Below are positions 15,667 to 24,070 of a stretch of DNA of 64,000 nucleotides, piece after piece (position 1 is the stretch's first letter; the number at the start of each line of letters is the position of its first letter). This stretch comes from Kumtagia sp963829135. GTDB taxonomy: Bacteria; Pseudomonadota; Alphaproteobacteria; Rhizobiales; Rhizobiaceae. The position numbers and the translations under genes are program-made. The stretch covers positions 400,582 to 464,581 of the forward strand of contig CAWHHO010000004.1 in assembly GCA_963829135.1 (NCBI GenBank). The letters are read 5' to 3'. Under the pieces are notes generated by a model. That model saw only the letters and a list, made by a program, of their open reading frames with translations. It had not been told where the DNA came from and ran no database searches.

Positions 15667-18312
15667 TCATGCCAGCGTTCGCTCCACAATATCGCGCAGA
15701 TCCGCCGACAGTCCAGTGGCCGAGGCGATCGCACCGAGAGCCTGGCGCGCCAATTCCTGGCGCTGCGGCTCCAGGGAACGCCATGAACGCAATCCGGTGG
15801 CAAGGCGTGCGGCAACCTGCGGATTGCGCTTTTCAATTTGGAGAATCGTTTCGGAAAACAGCGCATATCCGGCGCCGTCAGCGCGATGAAATCCGGTCTG
15901 GTTGCCGCTGAAGAAGGTGCCGAAGAGCGAACGCAGGCGGTTGGGGTTGCCGATCGAAAACGATGGATGGGCGGCGAGCTTGCGCACCGCCTCGACCGCT
16001 CCAGCCCCCGGCGCTGCGGCCTGGATGGCGAACCACTTGTCCATGACGAGTGCGTCTCGCGAGTATGATTTTTCAAACGTCGCTAAGGCCTTACGAGCTT
16101 CCGGTGAACCGGGGTGCCGGTATGTCAGCACGGCAAGCGCGGCCGCCCGGTCTGTCATATTGGTGGCCGAGGTGAAATGCGTTGCTGCGAGGCTGGCGCC
16201 GCCATCCAACGCGGAGAGGTAATCGAGCAGGATATTGCGCAAAGCTCGCCGGCCCGCGCTGGCTGCGTCCGGGCTAAAGCCACGGCGATCCTTGAGGCTG
16301 TGATAGATGTCGGCGAAATGCTGACGGTTGCGGCCAGCAGTCCAACGGATAAGCGCTTCGCGGGCTGTGAATATCGCGTCAGGGTCGATATTGCCACCCA
16401 TCTCGCGGGCGATGTCGGCCTCTCCAGGCGGCGTTAGCGCCAGAGCACGAAAAGCATGCTCGAGGCCCTCATTTGCGGCGATGGCGCCCGCTAGAGAACC
16501 GATCGCCGGCGCAAACACCGCCGTACCGCCGCCACGTAGCTGCTTCGACGCGGCGAGCAGTGCGTCTGTCATGACCGAATTGAACGCCTGCCAGCGCGAG
16601 AATGGATCGCTGTCATGGCTGGCGAGAAAAAACTGATCGTCGGTCTTTTGTTCGACCGACAGCGTCACGGGTGCGGAAAATCCGCGGTTGAGCGACAATG
16701 CCGGCCGCTCCACGACGCCTGAAAAGCGGATCGAATGCCGGCGCTTGCGCATATGGATCACACCGTTCTCGACGGTGGCTCCGTCAACCGACGAATATTG
16801 AAGATCGTTGCCGTCGGCGCCGACCAGACCGAACTCCAGCGGGATATGCATCAGCCGCTTGCGGCTTTCCGATGGGGTAGGGGGCACGGATTGCTCAACT
16901 TGCAGGGTGAATGTCTTCGCTGCCATATCATGCGCGGAAGTCACCGTGACATTCGGCGTACCCGCTTGATGGTACCACAGCGCGAATTGGGACAGGTCGC
17001 GTCCCGACGCGTCCTCGAAGGCCTGGAGAAATTCCTCGATCGTCGCCGCATCACCGTCATGGCGTGCAAAATACAGGTCCATGCCTTTCCGAAATGCGGA
17101 GCCTCCGAGGATTGTACGGATCATGCGGACGACTTCTGAGCCTTTTTCATACACCGTGGCCGTGTAGAAGTTGTTGATCTCGCGGTATCGGCGCGGGCGC
17201 ACCGGATGCGCCAGCGGGCCCTGGTCTTCCGGGAATTGATGAGCGCGCAAGGCGCGCACCTCAGCGATGCGTTTCACAGCGCGCGAGCGCTGGTCGGCCG
17301 AGAACTCATGATCGCGGAAAACGGTCAGCCCTTCCTTGAGGCATAGCTGGAACCAGTCACGGCATGTGATCCTGTTACCGGTCCAATTGTGAAAATATTC
17401 ATGCGCGATGATCGCCTCGATATTGGCGAAGTCGAGATCGGTCGCCGTGTTCTCGTCGGCCAGCACATATTTGTCATTGAAGATGTTGAGGCCCTTATTC
17501 TCCATCGCGCCCATATTGAAGTCGGAGACGGCGACAATGTTGAAAACATCCAGGTCGTATTCCCGCCCGTACACCTCCTCGTCCCATTTCATCGAGCGCT
17601 TGAGTGAGTCCATTGCATAGGAAGCGAGCCGCTCCTTTCCGTGCTCGACATAGATGCCGAGTTCGACTTTGCGGCCCGACATGGTGACGAACTCGTCGAT
17701 AACGACGCCCAGGTCGCCCGCAACCAGCGCGAACAGATAGGACGGCTTCGGGAACGGATCGTCCCAGACCGCGAAATGCCGTCCATCGACCAGTTTGCCG
17801 CGCTCCACTGGATTGCCGTTGGAAAGCAGCAGCGGCGCCTCGCTGCGCAACGCTTCGATGCGGACAGTGTAGACGGAAAGAATGTCCGGCCTGTCGAGGA
17901 AGTAGGTGATGCGCCGGAAACCTTCCGCTTCGCATTGCGTACAATAGACACCGCTCGAGCGGTAAAGCCCCATCAGCGCCGTGTTCGTGGATGGCGCAAG
18001 CTCCGTCTCGAGTTCCAGTTCGAACTCGTTGGCCAATGGTGGTGCATGGACTATCAACTTCTCTGGCGTCGCCGAAAAAGCCTTTGCGGGCAGCATTTCG
18101 CCGTTTACCGCTACGGAGCGCAGCACCAGCCCGTCGCCGTCGAGGCTCAAAGGTGCGTCGCGTGCAGCAGTCTCGCGGCGGCGGATCCTCAGTGTGGCTG
18201 TGACGATTGTGCTGTCCGGGGAGAGCTGGAAACGCAGATTGGTCGTCGGAATGAGATAGTCGCTTGGGCGATAATCCTCGAGCCGGAACACCTGGCCGGT
18301 ATCTGTGCGCAT
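15667..18312 (-). CDS. pepN: Aminopeptidase N (M1 family)
   Basis: This cytosolic zinc aminopeptidase trims N-terminal residues from peptides during protein turnover. From ATG 18312 it is about 881 residues, the family length. The substrate-binding GAMEN motif (MGAMENKGLN) is near residue 267. The zinc motif HEYFHNWTGNRITCRDW is near residue 302, with the second Glu ligand in LKEGLTVFRD. The C-terminal helical domain typical of E. coli-type PepN follows. ATG 18312 starts MRTDTGQVFRLEDYRP, a familiar rhizobial N-terminus, and has AGAAGG upstream. Upstream in-frame ATGs at 18402 and 18474 would add an unlikely Ser/Ala/Pro-rich extension. The neighbour on the right is divergently transcribed. 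Confidence 0.93.
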   Translation of the reverse strand: MRTDTGQVFRLEDYRPSDYLIPTTNLRFQLSPDSTIVTATLRIRRRETAARDAPLSLDGDGLVLRSVAVNGEMLPAKAFSATPEKLIVHAPPLANEFELELETELAPSTNTALMGLYRSSGVYCTQCEAEGFRRITYFLDRPDILSVYTVRIEALRSEAPLLLSNGNPVERGKLVDGRHFAVWDDPFPKPSYLFALVAGDLGVVIDEFVTMSGRKVELGIYVEHGKERLASYAMDSLKRSMKWDEEVYGREYDLDVFNIVAVSDFNMGAMENKGLNIFNDKYVLADENTATDLDFANIEAIIAHEYFHNWTGNRITCRDWFQLCLKEGLTVFRDHEFSADQRSRAVKRIAEVRALRAHQFPEDQGPLAHPVRPRRYREINNFYTATVYEKGSEVVRMIRTILGGSAFRKGMDLYFARHDGDAATIEEFLQAFEDASGRDLSQFALWYHQAGTPNVTVTSAHDMAAKTFTLQVEQSVPPTPSESRKRLMHIPLEFGLVGADGNDLQYSSVDGATVENGVIHMRKRRHSIRFSGVVERPALSLNRGFSAPVTLSVEQKTDDQFFLASHDSDPFSRWQAFNSVMTDALLAASKQLRGGGTAVFAPAIGSLAGAIAANEGLEHAFRALALTPPGEADIAREMGGNIDPDAIFTAREALIRWTAGRNRQHFADIYHSLKDRRGFSPDAASAGRRALRNILLDYLSALDGGASLAATHFTSATNMTDRAAALAVLTYRHPGSPEARKALATFEKSYSRDALVMDKWFAIQAAAPGAGAVEAVRKLAAHPSFSIGNPNRLRSLFGTFFSGNQTGFHRADGAGYALFSETILQIEKRNPQVAARLATGLRSWRSLEPQRQELARQALGAIASATGLSADLRDIVERTLA

Positions 18313-18488
18313 TTCAGGGCCTTCTTGCGGCAAGTTGGATGCTACTGGAGCCGACGCCGGTTGGCTCAACAATTGGGCGTCGGTGCTCTTTACACGAAAC
18401 ATTCTCTCGACAAAACTAACGTCACCTCTCCATACAAAGCGCTCGCCTATTTGGCTAAGCGAATCCTGCCACAATTTCCGGAGCAGAC

Positions 18489-20798
18489 ATGACCGTCTTC
18501 ACACCCAAATTCGGGATGGGCGCTTCCGTCACGCGAATGGAAGACGCCTCCTTCATTACCGGCAAGGGCCGTTACACCGACGATATTTCGCAGCCTGGCA
18601 TGCTGCACGGGTTCGTGCTGCGTTCGCCGGTTGCCAAGGCGAGGTTCAGGATCGGCCCGCTTGAGGCGGCCAAGGCAGCGCAGGGCGTGCATCTTGTGCT
18701 TACCGGTGCCGATCTTGCCCATCTCGGCGCGTTGCGCTCAGGTGTGATGCAGCGCCAGCCCGACGGCACCAAGGCGCCGACCCGCGACATTCCGATCCTG
18801 TGCAGGGATCGGGTGAACTACGTCGGCGACGCCGTGGCGTTCATTGTCGCGGATAGCCGAGCTCTGGCACAGGACGCCGCCGAACTAATCGAGATCGACT
18901 ACGACAGCGAGGACGCCGCCGCACTGACCGCGACCGCGCTGGACGCGGAAACGCCGCTGGTCTGGCCGGAACTCGGAAGCAACCGCGCTTTCACCTATCG
19001 GATGGGGAGGGCGAAGGAAGCCGCCGCGGCGTTTTCGAAAGCGGCGCATGTCGCGCGCATCGACTTCGCCAACAACCGGTTGGTCAGCAACTACATGGAG
19101 GCGCGTGCGGCAATCGGTGAGGTCGAGGCGGGTACCGACCGCCTGGTGTTGACCGCCGGATCGCAAGGCGTGCATTCGATGCGCTATGTCCTGGCTAAGC
19201 AGGTGTTCGGCATCGACAATTCGAAGGTAAGAGTCATTACGCCGGATGTTGGCGGCGGATTTGGGCCAAAGGCGTTCGCCTATCGCGAATATGCGCTGGT
19301 GCTGGAGGCCGCTCGCCGCCTGAGCAGGCCGGTGAAATGGACCGGTGACCGCACCGAACACTTCCTTACCGATGCGCATGGGCGCGACAACCTGGCCGTT
19401 GCGGAAATGGCGATGGATGCGAATGGTCGATTTTTGGCGCTCCGGGTCAAGCTTACGGCCAATATGGGCGCCTATCTTTCGCAATACGGGCCGGCCATTC
19501 CACACATCGGCGCCACCATGTCGACCGGCGTCTATGACATTCCCGAGATCGATATCACCATCACCGGTGTCTACACGAACACCTGCCCCGTCGACGCGTA
19601 TCGCGGCGCGGGGCGGCCGGAAGCGGCGTTCCTGCTGGAAAAGCTGGTTGATGCCGCGGCGCGAGAACTCGGTCTGCCGCGCGAGGAAATCCGCCGCCGC
19701 AATTTTATACGACCGGAACAGTTCCCCTACACCACCGCCACCGATCGTCTCTACGACGTCGGGGAATTCGACGGCCACATGACGCGGGCACTGGAGAAAT
19801 CAGACTGGGCCGGATTTGAGCAACGGCGTCAGCAGGCAAAGGATCGAGGCAAGGTCCGCGGCATCGGCATAGCCACATATGTAGAGGCGTGTGCTTTCCC
19901 AGGTTCGGAGCCGGCGCACGTGCAGCTCAACGCCGATGGAACGGTGACGCTATTCATAGGGACCCAGACCAACGGGCAGGGGCATGCGACCGCGTACGCG
20001 CAATTCGTCTCGGAAAAACTGAACATCGATATCGACAAGATCCGCGTCCACCAGGGCGACACCGATGAGCTCGACGATGGTGGCGGCACCGGCGGCTCGC
20101 GCTCCATCCCGCTTGGAGGGGTGTCAGCCTCGCGCGCCAGCGAAGATCTGGCGGTAAAGCTGCGCCGAATCGCGGCGGATGAGCTGGAAGCGTCCGCCGA
20201 AGACATCGAACTGATTGCCGGCACCGCACGCATCGTCGGTACCGACCGCGAGATCACCTTCGACGCCATCGCCAAGGCCGCGAAGAACCCCGAAGATTTG
20301 AAGGGGTTTGGCGAGTTCGTTCAGGAAGAGGCGACCTATCCCAACGGCACGCACATCTGCGAAGTGGAGATTGACCCAGAGACCGGACGCACGGCCGTGG
20401 TCAACTACACCATCGTCGACGATTTCGGCATGACGGTGAATCCGGTCCTTCTGCAGGGACAGGTCCATGGCGGCGTCGTACAGGGTCTCGGCCAGGCATT
20501 GACCGAAGACACGATCTATGGGGAAGACGGGCAGCTTCTGACGGCGAGCTTCATGGACTACTGCGTGCCGCGCGCTGACGACGTTCCTTTCTTCAGCTTC
20601 GAAACCCGCAATGTGCCCTCGACGACCAATGCCATGGGAATGAAGGGTGCCGGCGAGGCGGGAACGATCGGGTCGACGCCGGCGGTGATGAGCGCGGTAA
20701 CGGACGCCCTATGGAGAGCCTACGGCATCTCGCATATCGAAATGCCGGCAACTCCTTCGCGCGTGTGGGCGGCGATCGCGGAAGCAACCGGGAAGTGA
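18489..20798 (+). CDS. CoxL-like molybdenum-binding subunit of a xanthine dehydrogenase-family hydroxylase
   Basis: This 769-residue protein belongs to the large molybdopterin-binding subunits of the xanthine oxidase/CO dehydrogenase family, which hydroxylate aromatic or aldehyde substrates using water. The N-terminal a/b hammerhead domain (GKGRYTDDI, VARID region) and Mo-cofactor regions (GGGFGPKAF, QTNGQGHATAYAQ, GTGGSRS, GAGEAGTIG with the catalytic Glu) are present. The active-site loop reads AYRGAGR, the so-called form II type, not the AYxCSFR of true carbon monoxide dehydrogenase, so CO oxidation is unlikely. The FAD and iron-sulfur subunits usually encoded next to it are absent here, so they must be elsewhere. 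The substrate is unknown. Confidence 0.85.
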   Translation: MTVFTPKFGMGASVTRMEDASFITGKGRYTDDISQPGMLHGFVLRSPVAKARFRIGPLEAAKAAQGVHLVLTGADLAHLGALRSGVMQRQPDGTKAPTRDIPILCRDRVNYVGDAVAFIVADSRALAQDAAELIEIDYDSEDAAALTATALDAETPLVWPELGSNRAFTYRMGRAKEAAAAFSKAAHVARIDFANNRLVSNYMEARAAIGEVEAGTDRLVLTAGSQGVHSMRYVLAKQVFGIDNSKVRVITPDVGGGFGPKAFAYREYALVLEAARRLSRPVKWTGDRTEHFLTDAHGRDNLAVAEMAMDANGRFLALRVKLTANMGAYLSQYGPAIPHIGATMSTGVYDIPEIDITITGVYTNTCPVDAYRGAGRPEAAFLLEKLVDAAARELGLPREEIRRRNFIRPEQFPYTTATDRLYDVGEFDGHMTRALEKSDWAGFEQRRQQAKDRGKVRGIGIATYVEACAFPGSEPAHVQLNADGTVTLFIGTQTNGQGHATAYAQFVSEKLNIDIDKIRVHQGDTDELDDGGGTGGSRSIPLGGVSASRASEDLAVKLRRIAADELEASAEDIELIAGTARIVGTDREITFDAIAKAAKNPEDLKGFGEFVQEEATYPNGTHICEVEIDPETGRTAVVNYTIVDDFGMTVNPVLLQGQVHGGVVQGLGQALTEDTIYGEDGQLLTASFMDYCVPRADDVPFFSFETRNVPSTTNAMGMKGAGEAGTIGSTPAVMSAVTDALWRAYGISHIEMPATPSRVWAAIAEATGK

Positions 20799-21742
20799 AC
20801 CAGGCAATTCGTACCGAGCCGGATCGACCGCTCACTGCTATCGCCTTGAAGATCGCCTCTGTGGCGATCTTCGTCGGCATGTCCACCATGATCAAGGCGG
20901 CCGGTCCTCTGCCGGCGGGTGAAGTCGTCTTTCTTCGTTCGCTCTGCGCCATGCCACCGATCATCGTCTTCCTGGCCTTGCGCGGCGATCTACCCGGCGC
21001 ATTCTACACGTCACGTCCGTTCAGCCATTTCGCGCGTGGGTTTGTCGGCGTTTGCGCGATGGGCCTCGCCTTCTTCGGCCTCGCGCGTCTGCCTTTGCCG
21101 GAGGCGATCACGCTGAACTACGCTCAGCCGCTGCTTGTTGTCGTTTTCAGCGCGGTGATCCTGCACGAGACCGTCCGCTTTTACCGCTGGAGCGCGGTGG
21201 TTGTCGGGTTGCTGGGCGTCTTTGTCATCGCCTGGCCGAAGCTGACCCTGTTCAGCGGCGACGGTGCTTTCGGCAGCGGCGAGGCTGCCGGGGTCATCGC
21301 GACGCTGAGCGCGGCGGCGGCTTCCGCGCTTGCGATGATCCTCGTACGCAGTCTTGTCCATACCGAGAAAACCGGCACCATCGTGTTCTGGTTCTCGTTT
21401 TCCGCGACAGTCCTTTCTTTGCTGACCGTGCCGTTCGGCTGGGTTGTGCTGTCGTTCAAGCAGGCAACGCTGCTGATCTGCGCAGGCATGTGCGGCGGCA
21501 TCGCGCAATTGCTGATGACGGAAGCCTATCGCCATGCTGAGGCAAGCGTCGTCGCACCGTTCGAATACACGTCGATGATCCTTGGCATCGCTGTCGGCTA
21601 TTTGCTGTTCGGCGACGTACCGACGATACATATGCTGGTCGGCGGAGCGATCGTCGTCGGCGCCGGCATCTTCATCATCCTGCGAGAGCGCCAGCTTGGC
21701 ATTCAGCGCGCCGCTGCGCGTAGGGCCACCCCGCCGCAGTAG
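20795..21742 (+). CDS. DMT-superfamily (EamA) transporter
   Basis: This is an inner-membrane permease of about 315 residues with ten predicted hydrophobic helices arranged as two EamA repeats (repeat 1 begins near LTAIALKIASVAIFVGMS, repeat 2 near AGVIATLSAAAASALAMILV). Such proteins export metabolites or amino acids; the substrate cannot be predicted. The frame is open from 20711, but a GTG at 20795 overlapping the previous stop (GTGA) gives the expected short cytoplasmic N-terminus and translational coupling to the CoxL-like gene. The coupling hints at a shared role such as uptake or efflux of a substrate or product, but this is inference. Confidence 0.85.
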   Translation: MNQAIRTEPDRPLTAIALKIASVAIFVGMSTMIKAAGPLPAGEVVFLRSLCAMPPIIVFLALRGDLPGAFYTSRPFSHFARGFVGVCAMGLAFFGLARLPLPEAITLNYAQPLLVVVFSAVILHETVRFYRWSAVVVGLLGVFVIAWPKLTLFSGDGAFGSGEAAGVIATLSAAAASALAMILVRSLVHTEKTGTIVFWFSFSATVLSLLTVPFGWVVLSFKQATLLICAGMCGGIAQLLMTEAYRHAEASVVAPFEYTSMILGIAVGYLLFGDVPTIHMLVGGAIVVGAGIFIILRERQLGIQRAAARRATPPQ

Positions 21743-21778
21743 AGAGATAGGTGGCGAAGGAGAACGGAGATAATCTTG

Positions 21779-22165
21779 ATGGAAAAGGCTGACCTCTCCG
21801 ACCGCTACCGGGGCTACATTGATTGCCTGAACGGGCAGGATTGGCCAAATCTGGGACGCTTCGTTCATCCGGATGTTCAATACAATGGCGAGCGGATCGG
21901 ATTGCCGGGCTATCGCGAGATGCTGGAGGGTGATTTTCGCGCCATTCCCGATCTCTATTTCGACCTCAGATTGCTGATTGCCGATCCGCCTCATATTGCG
22001 AGCCGCCTGCTTTTCGACTGTACACCGCAGGGAATATTGTTTGACCTCCCGATAAATGGGAAGAGGATCTCGTTTGCGGAAAATGTCTTCTACGAATTTC
22101 AAGACGGCCTGATTGCGACCGTGTGGTCGATTATCGACAAGGCTGCCATCGAGCGTCAGCTATAG
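21779..22165 (+). CDS. SnoaL-like (ester cyclase/NTF2-fold) protein
   Basis: This protein of about 128 residues has the SnoaL/NTF2-like pattern: YRGYIDCLNGQDWPNLGRFVHPDVQYNG at the N-terminus, then LPGYREMLEGDFRAIPDLYFD and a C-terminal beta-strand pair ISFAENVFYEFQDGLIATVWSII. Family members act as polyketide cyclases, isomerases or simple ligand-binding proteins, and the specific role here is unknown. The start could be TTG 21776 or ATG 21779; GGAG lies at suitable spacing. It follows the DMT transporter gene by about 35 bases on the same strand and may be co-transcribed. Confidence 0.75.
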   Translation: MEKADLSDRYRGYIDCLNGQDWPNLGRFVHPDVQYNGERIGLPGYREMLEGDFRAIPDLYFDLRLLIADPPHIASRLLFDCTPQGILFDLPINGKRISFAENVFYEFQDGLIATVWSIIDKAAIERQL

Positions 22166-22302
22166 CGCATCGCGGTTTCTTAGGCGCATTAAGCTCCTGC
22201 CATGCAATGCCCTGAAATAGCCGATCGAGAGGCCCTCACTTCACGCCGCGCGATTTCAGAACAAATCGGTATACGAGCGAACAATGCGGTTAAATCCAAT
22301 CG

Positions 22303-23193
22303 TCAGGCAAGCGCCGTAAGTCGCGCCCTAACCTCCAGAAAATCGCGCCAGGCAAATTTCTTGTGAGCCGGGTTGCGCAGCAAATACGCGGGATGGAGCG
22401 TCGGCATCGTAGGGATGTGCACACCGCCCGGTGTGGTGTGCTCGCGCCAATTGCCACGCAGCTTCATAATCCCGGTTGCTGATCCGAGCAGCACGCCGGC
22501 GGAAGGGCCGCCCAGCGTGACCAGCACCTTCGGGTTGGCAAGCTCGATCTGCCGCTCGATGAACGGACGGCAGATCTCGGTTTCGTGGGGTGTCGGCGTG
22601 CGATTGCCCGGCGGCCGCCACGGAATGACATTGGCGATGTAGGCGGAAGTCCGGTCACGACCGATCGCCGCGAGGATGCGATCCAACAATTGCCCCGACC
22701 GTCCGACGAAAGGCAGGCCTTCAATGTCCTCGTCGCGGCCCGGTGCCTCGCCCACAAGCATCAGTTCCGCTTCGGGATTGCCGTCGGCAAAGACCAGCCC
22801 TTTGGCAGTTGCCTTGAGGTTGCAGCCATCGAAGTTGACCATGATTTCCCGCAGATCATCCAGCGTTGCTGCCGAACGAGCCAGTTCGCGCGCCAATGCG
22901 GCCTGTACGCCGTCCGGGACGACGGCGGTTTGCGGCCGGGAAGAGGGGAGCGATTGCACGTCTGGCAGAAGGGAGGTGCGTTGCGCCGCCGGAGGCTCTC
23001 CGTGCGGTTGTGGAGGGATCGGCTGGCTGACCTGCCGCGGGGCGTTCCGTGCTGCTGACAGTCGTTGCTTCTCAGCGGCGGTAGCGCCAAAGCGATCGAT
23101 CGGCGTGTCAGACAAGGCCTCGTCCACGCCTGCTTCCGCGTAGAACGCGAACAGGTCTGAGAGTTCGATGGGCCCTATATTGGTTGAAACCAT
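22303..23193 (-). CDS. Uracil-DNA glycosylase, family 4-like
   Basis: This DNA repair enzyme removes uracil that comes from cytosine deamination. The roughly 297-residue protein has a low-complexity, Pro/Gln-rich N-terminal segment (about residues 40-90) and a C-terminal UDG fold. The active-site motif is GEAPGRDEDIEGLPFVGRSGQLLD, with NVIPWRPPGNRTPTPHE in the middle and HPAYLLRNPAHKKFAW near the end. Cysteines in DGCNLKATAKG and EICRPFIERQ are in positions used for the iron-sulfur cluster in related enzymes. The ATG at 23193 is preferred over an upstream TTG at 23202. Confidence 0.88.
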   Translation of the reverse strand: MVSTNIGPIELSDLFAFYAEAGVDEALSDTPIDRFGATAAEKQRLSAARNAPRQVSQPIPPQPHGEPPAAQRTSLLPDVQSLPSSRPQTAVVPDGVQAALARELARSAATLDDLREIMVNFDGCNLKATAKGLVFADGNPEAELMLVGEAPGRDEDIEGLPFVGRSGQLLDRILAAIGRDRTSAYIANVIPWRPPGNRTPTPHETEICRPFIERQIELANPKVLVTLGGPSAGVLLGSATGIMKLRGNWREHTTPGGVHIPTMPTLHPAYLLRNPAHKKFAWRDFLEVRARLTALA

Positions 23194-23229
23194 GCGGGAC
23201 AATTGTCTCGCGGCGCCGTCAGATGCAAG

Positions 23230-23889
23230 TCACATCAGCGGAATGCGCGGATCTTGCACCAAATAGAACTGGCCGCGCGGCGTGAAGTCCGTAATGAGGA
23301 AGGAAAAGCCGCTGGTATGGCCAGGATCCACCTTGCCGTTCGTGAACAGCAGTTTGTCGAACGGCTCGAAGTTGCGGCTGTATTTGGCGAAAGAATCCGA
23401 TGAAATGAAACCCCTCTCACTGTTGCGCTGGTCGAACGAGAGGCCGTCGCCGAACACGCTCGCCTGATGCAGCAGCTCCTGGAGTTCGAACTCGAATTCC
23501 ACCCAACCTTGGCGGCTGCCGTTGCGCGTCTCAATCCGCAAATAGAGAATACCGTCGGAATAGAATCGTCCAGACGCGTAGAAGTTGGCGCGGATGACCA
23601 GGGTTACCGGCGAGGATGATGCGAAGGTTTCCCTGAGTATGATCGGATCGGCATGCGTGCCCTTTCCGGAGACGCCGTCAATGGTGAAGCCGCCCAATTC
23701 GTCCGAAAACGAATAGGAACCAGCGCTCCAGACTCCAATCTTGTTGTCTTGTGCGATGCATGGCGCGGCTATGCAGAAAAGCCCCAGGGTTGTTGCCCTC
23801 AGCAGCAAAGCAACACGTGCCCATGCTGAGTGCAGAGCGCAAACGCGGGCAGGCCAGACCAACAGCATGCCTTGCAGTATGGCGCACAT
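23230..23889 (-). CDS. Hypothetical exported protein
   Basis: This 219-residue protein is not recognised. It has an N-terminal hydrophobic stretch (about residues 22-46, ending near PCIAQDN) consistent with a signal peptide, but the first ~20 residues look atypical, so a later start inside the open frame is possible. The mature part is rich in Phe, Ser and Gly (ELGGFTIDGVSGKGTHADPI, FLITDFTPRGQFYLVQDPRI) and is probably beta-rich. It lies between the uracil-DNA glycosylase gene (same strand) and the divergent ETF-QO gene. No function is proposed. Confidence 0.55.
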   Translation of the reverse strand: MCAILQGMLLVWPARVCALHSAWARVALLLRATTLGLFCIAAPCIAQDNKIGVWSAGSYSFSDELGGFTIDGVSGKGTHADPIILRETFASSSPVTLVIRANFYASGRFYSDGILYLRIETRNGSRQGWVEFEFELQELLHQASVFGDGLSFDQRNSERGFISSDSFAKYSRNFEPFDKLLFTNGKVDPGHTSGFSFLITDFTPRGQFYLVQDPRIPLM

Positions 23890-24070
23890 TAATCCGCGTG
23901 CAAGCGCCCAACGATGACTTTCCTGGCATACTCAATCTTCGCCTGCCGTGCAAAAGCGTCGCTTTGCCGCCCTGCGCTGTCGTCCGCATGGTTTCCCGGC
24001 CAAGCCGGATGCGCTATGCACCGCTAACCAGCAAACGCCCGGCACCGGGCGTAGCCAGTTCGGAGGTCGG

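Noticed and set aside
18489..20798. Aerobic carbon monoxide dehydrogenase large subunit
   Set aside because: The active-site loop is AYRGAGR instead of AYxCSFR and the medium and small subunit genes are missing nearby.
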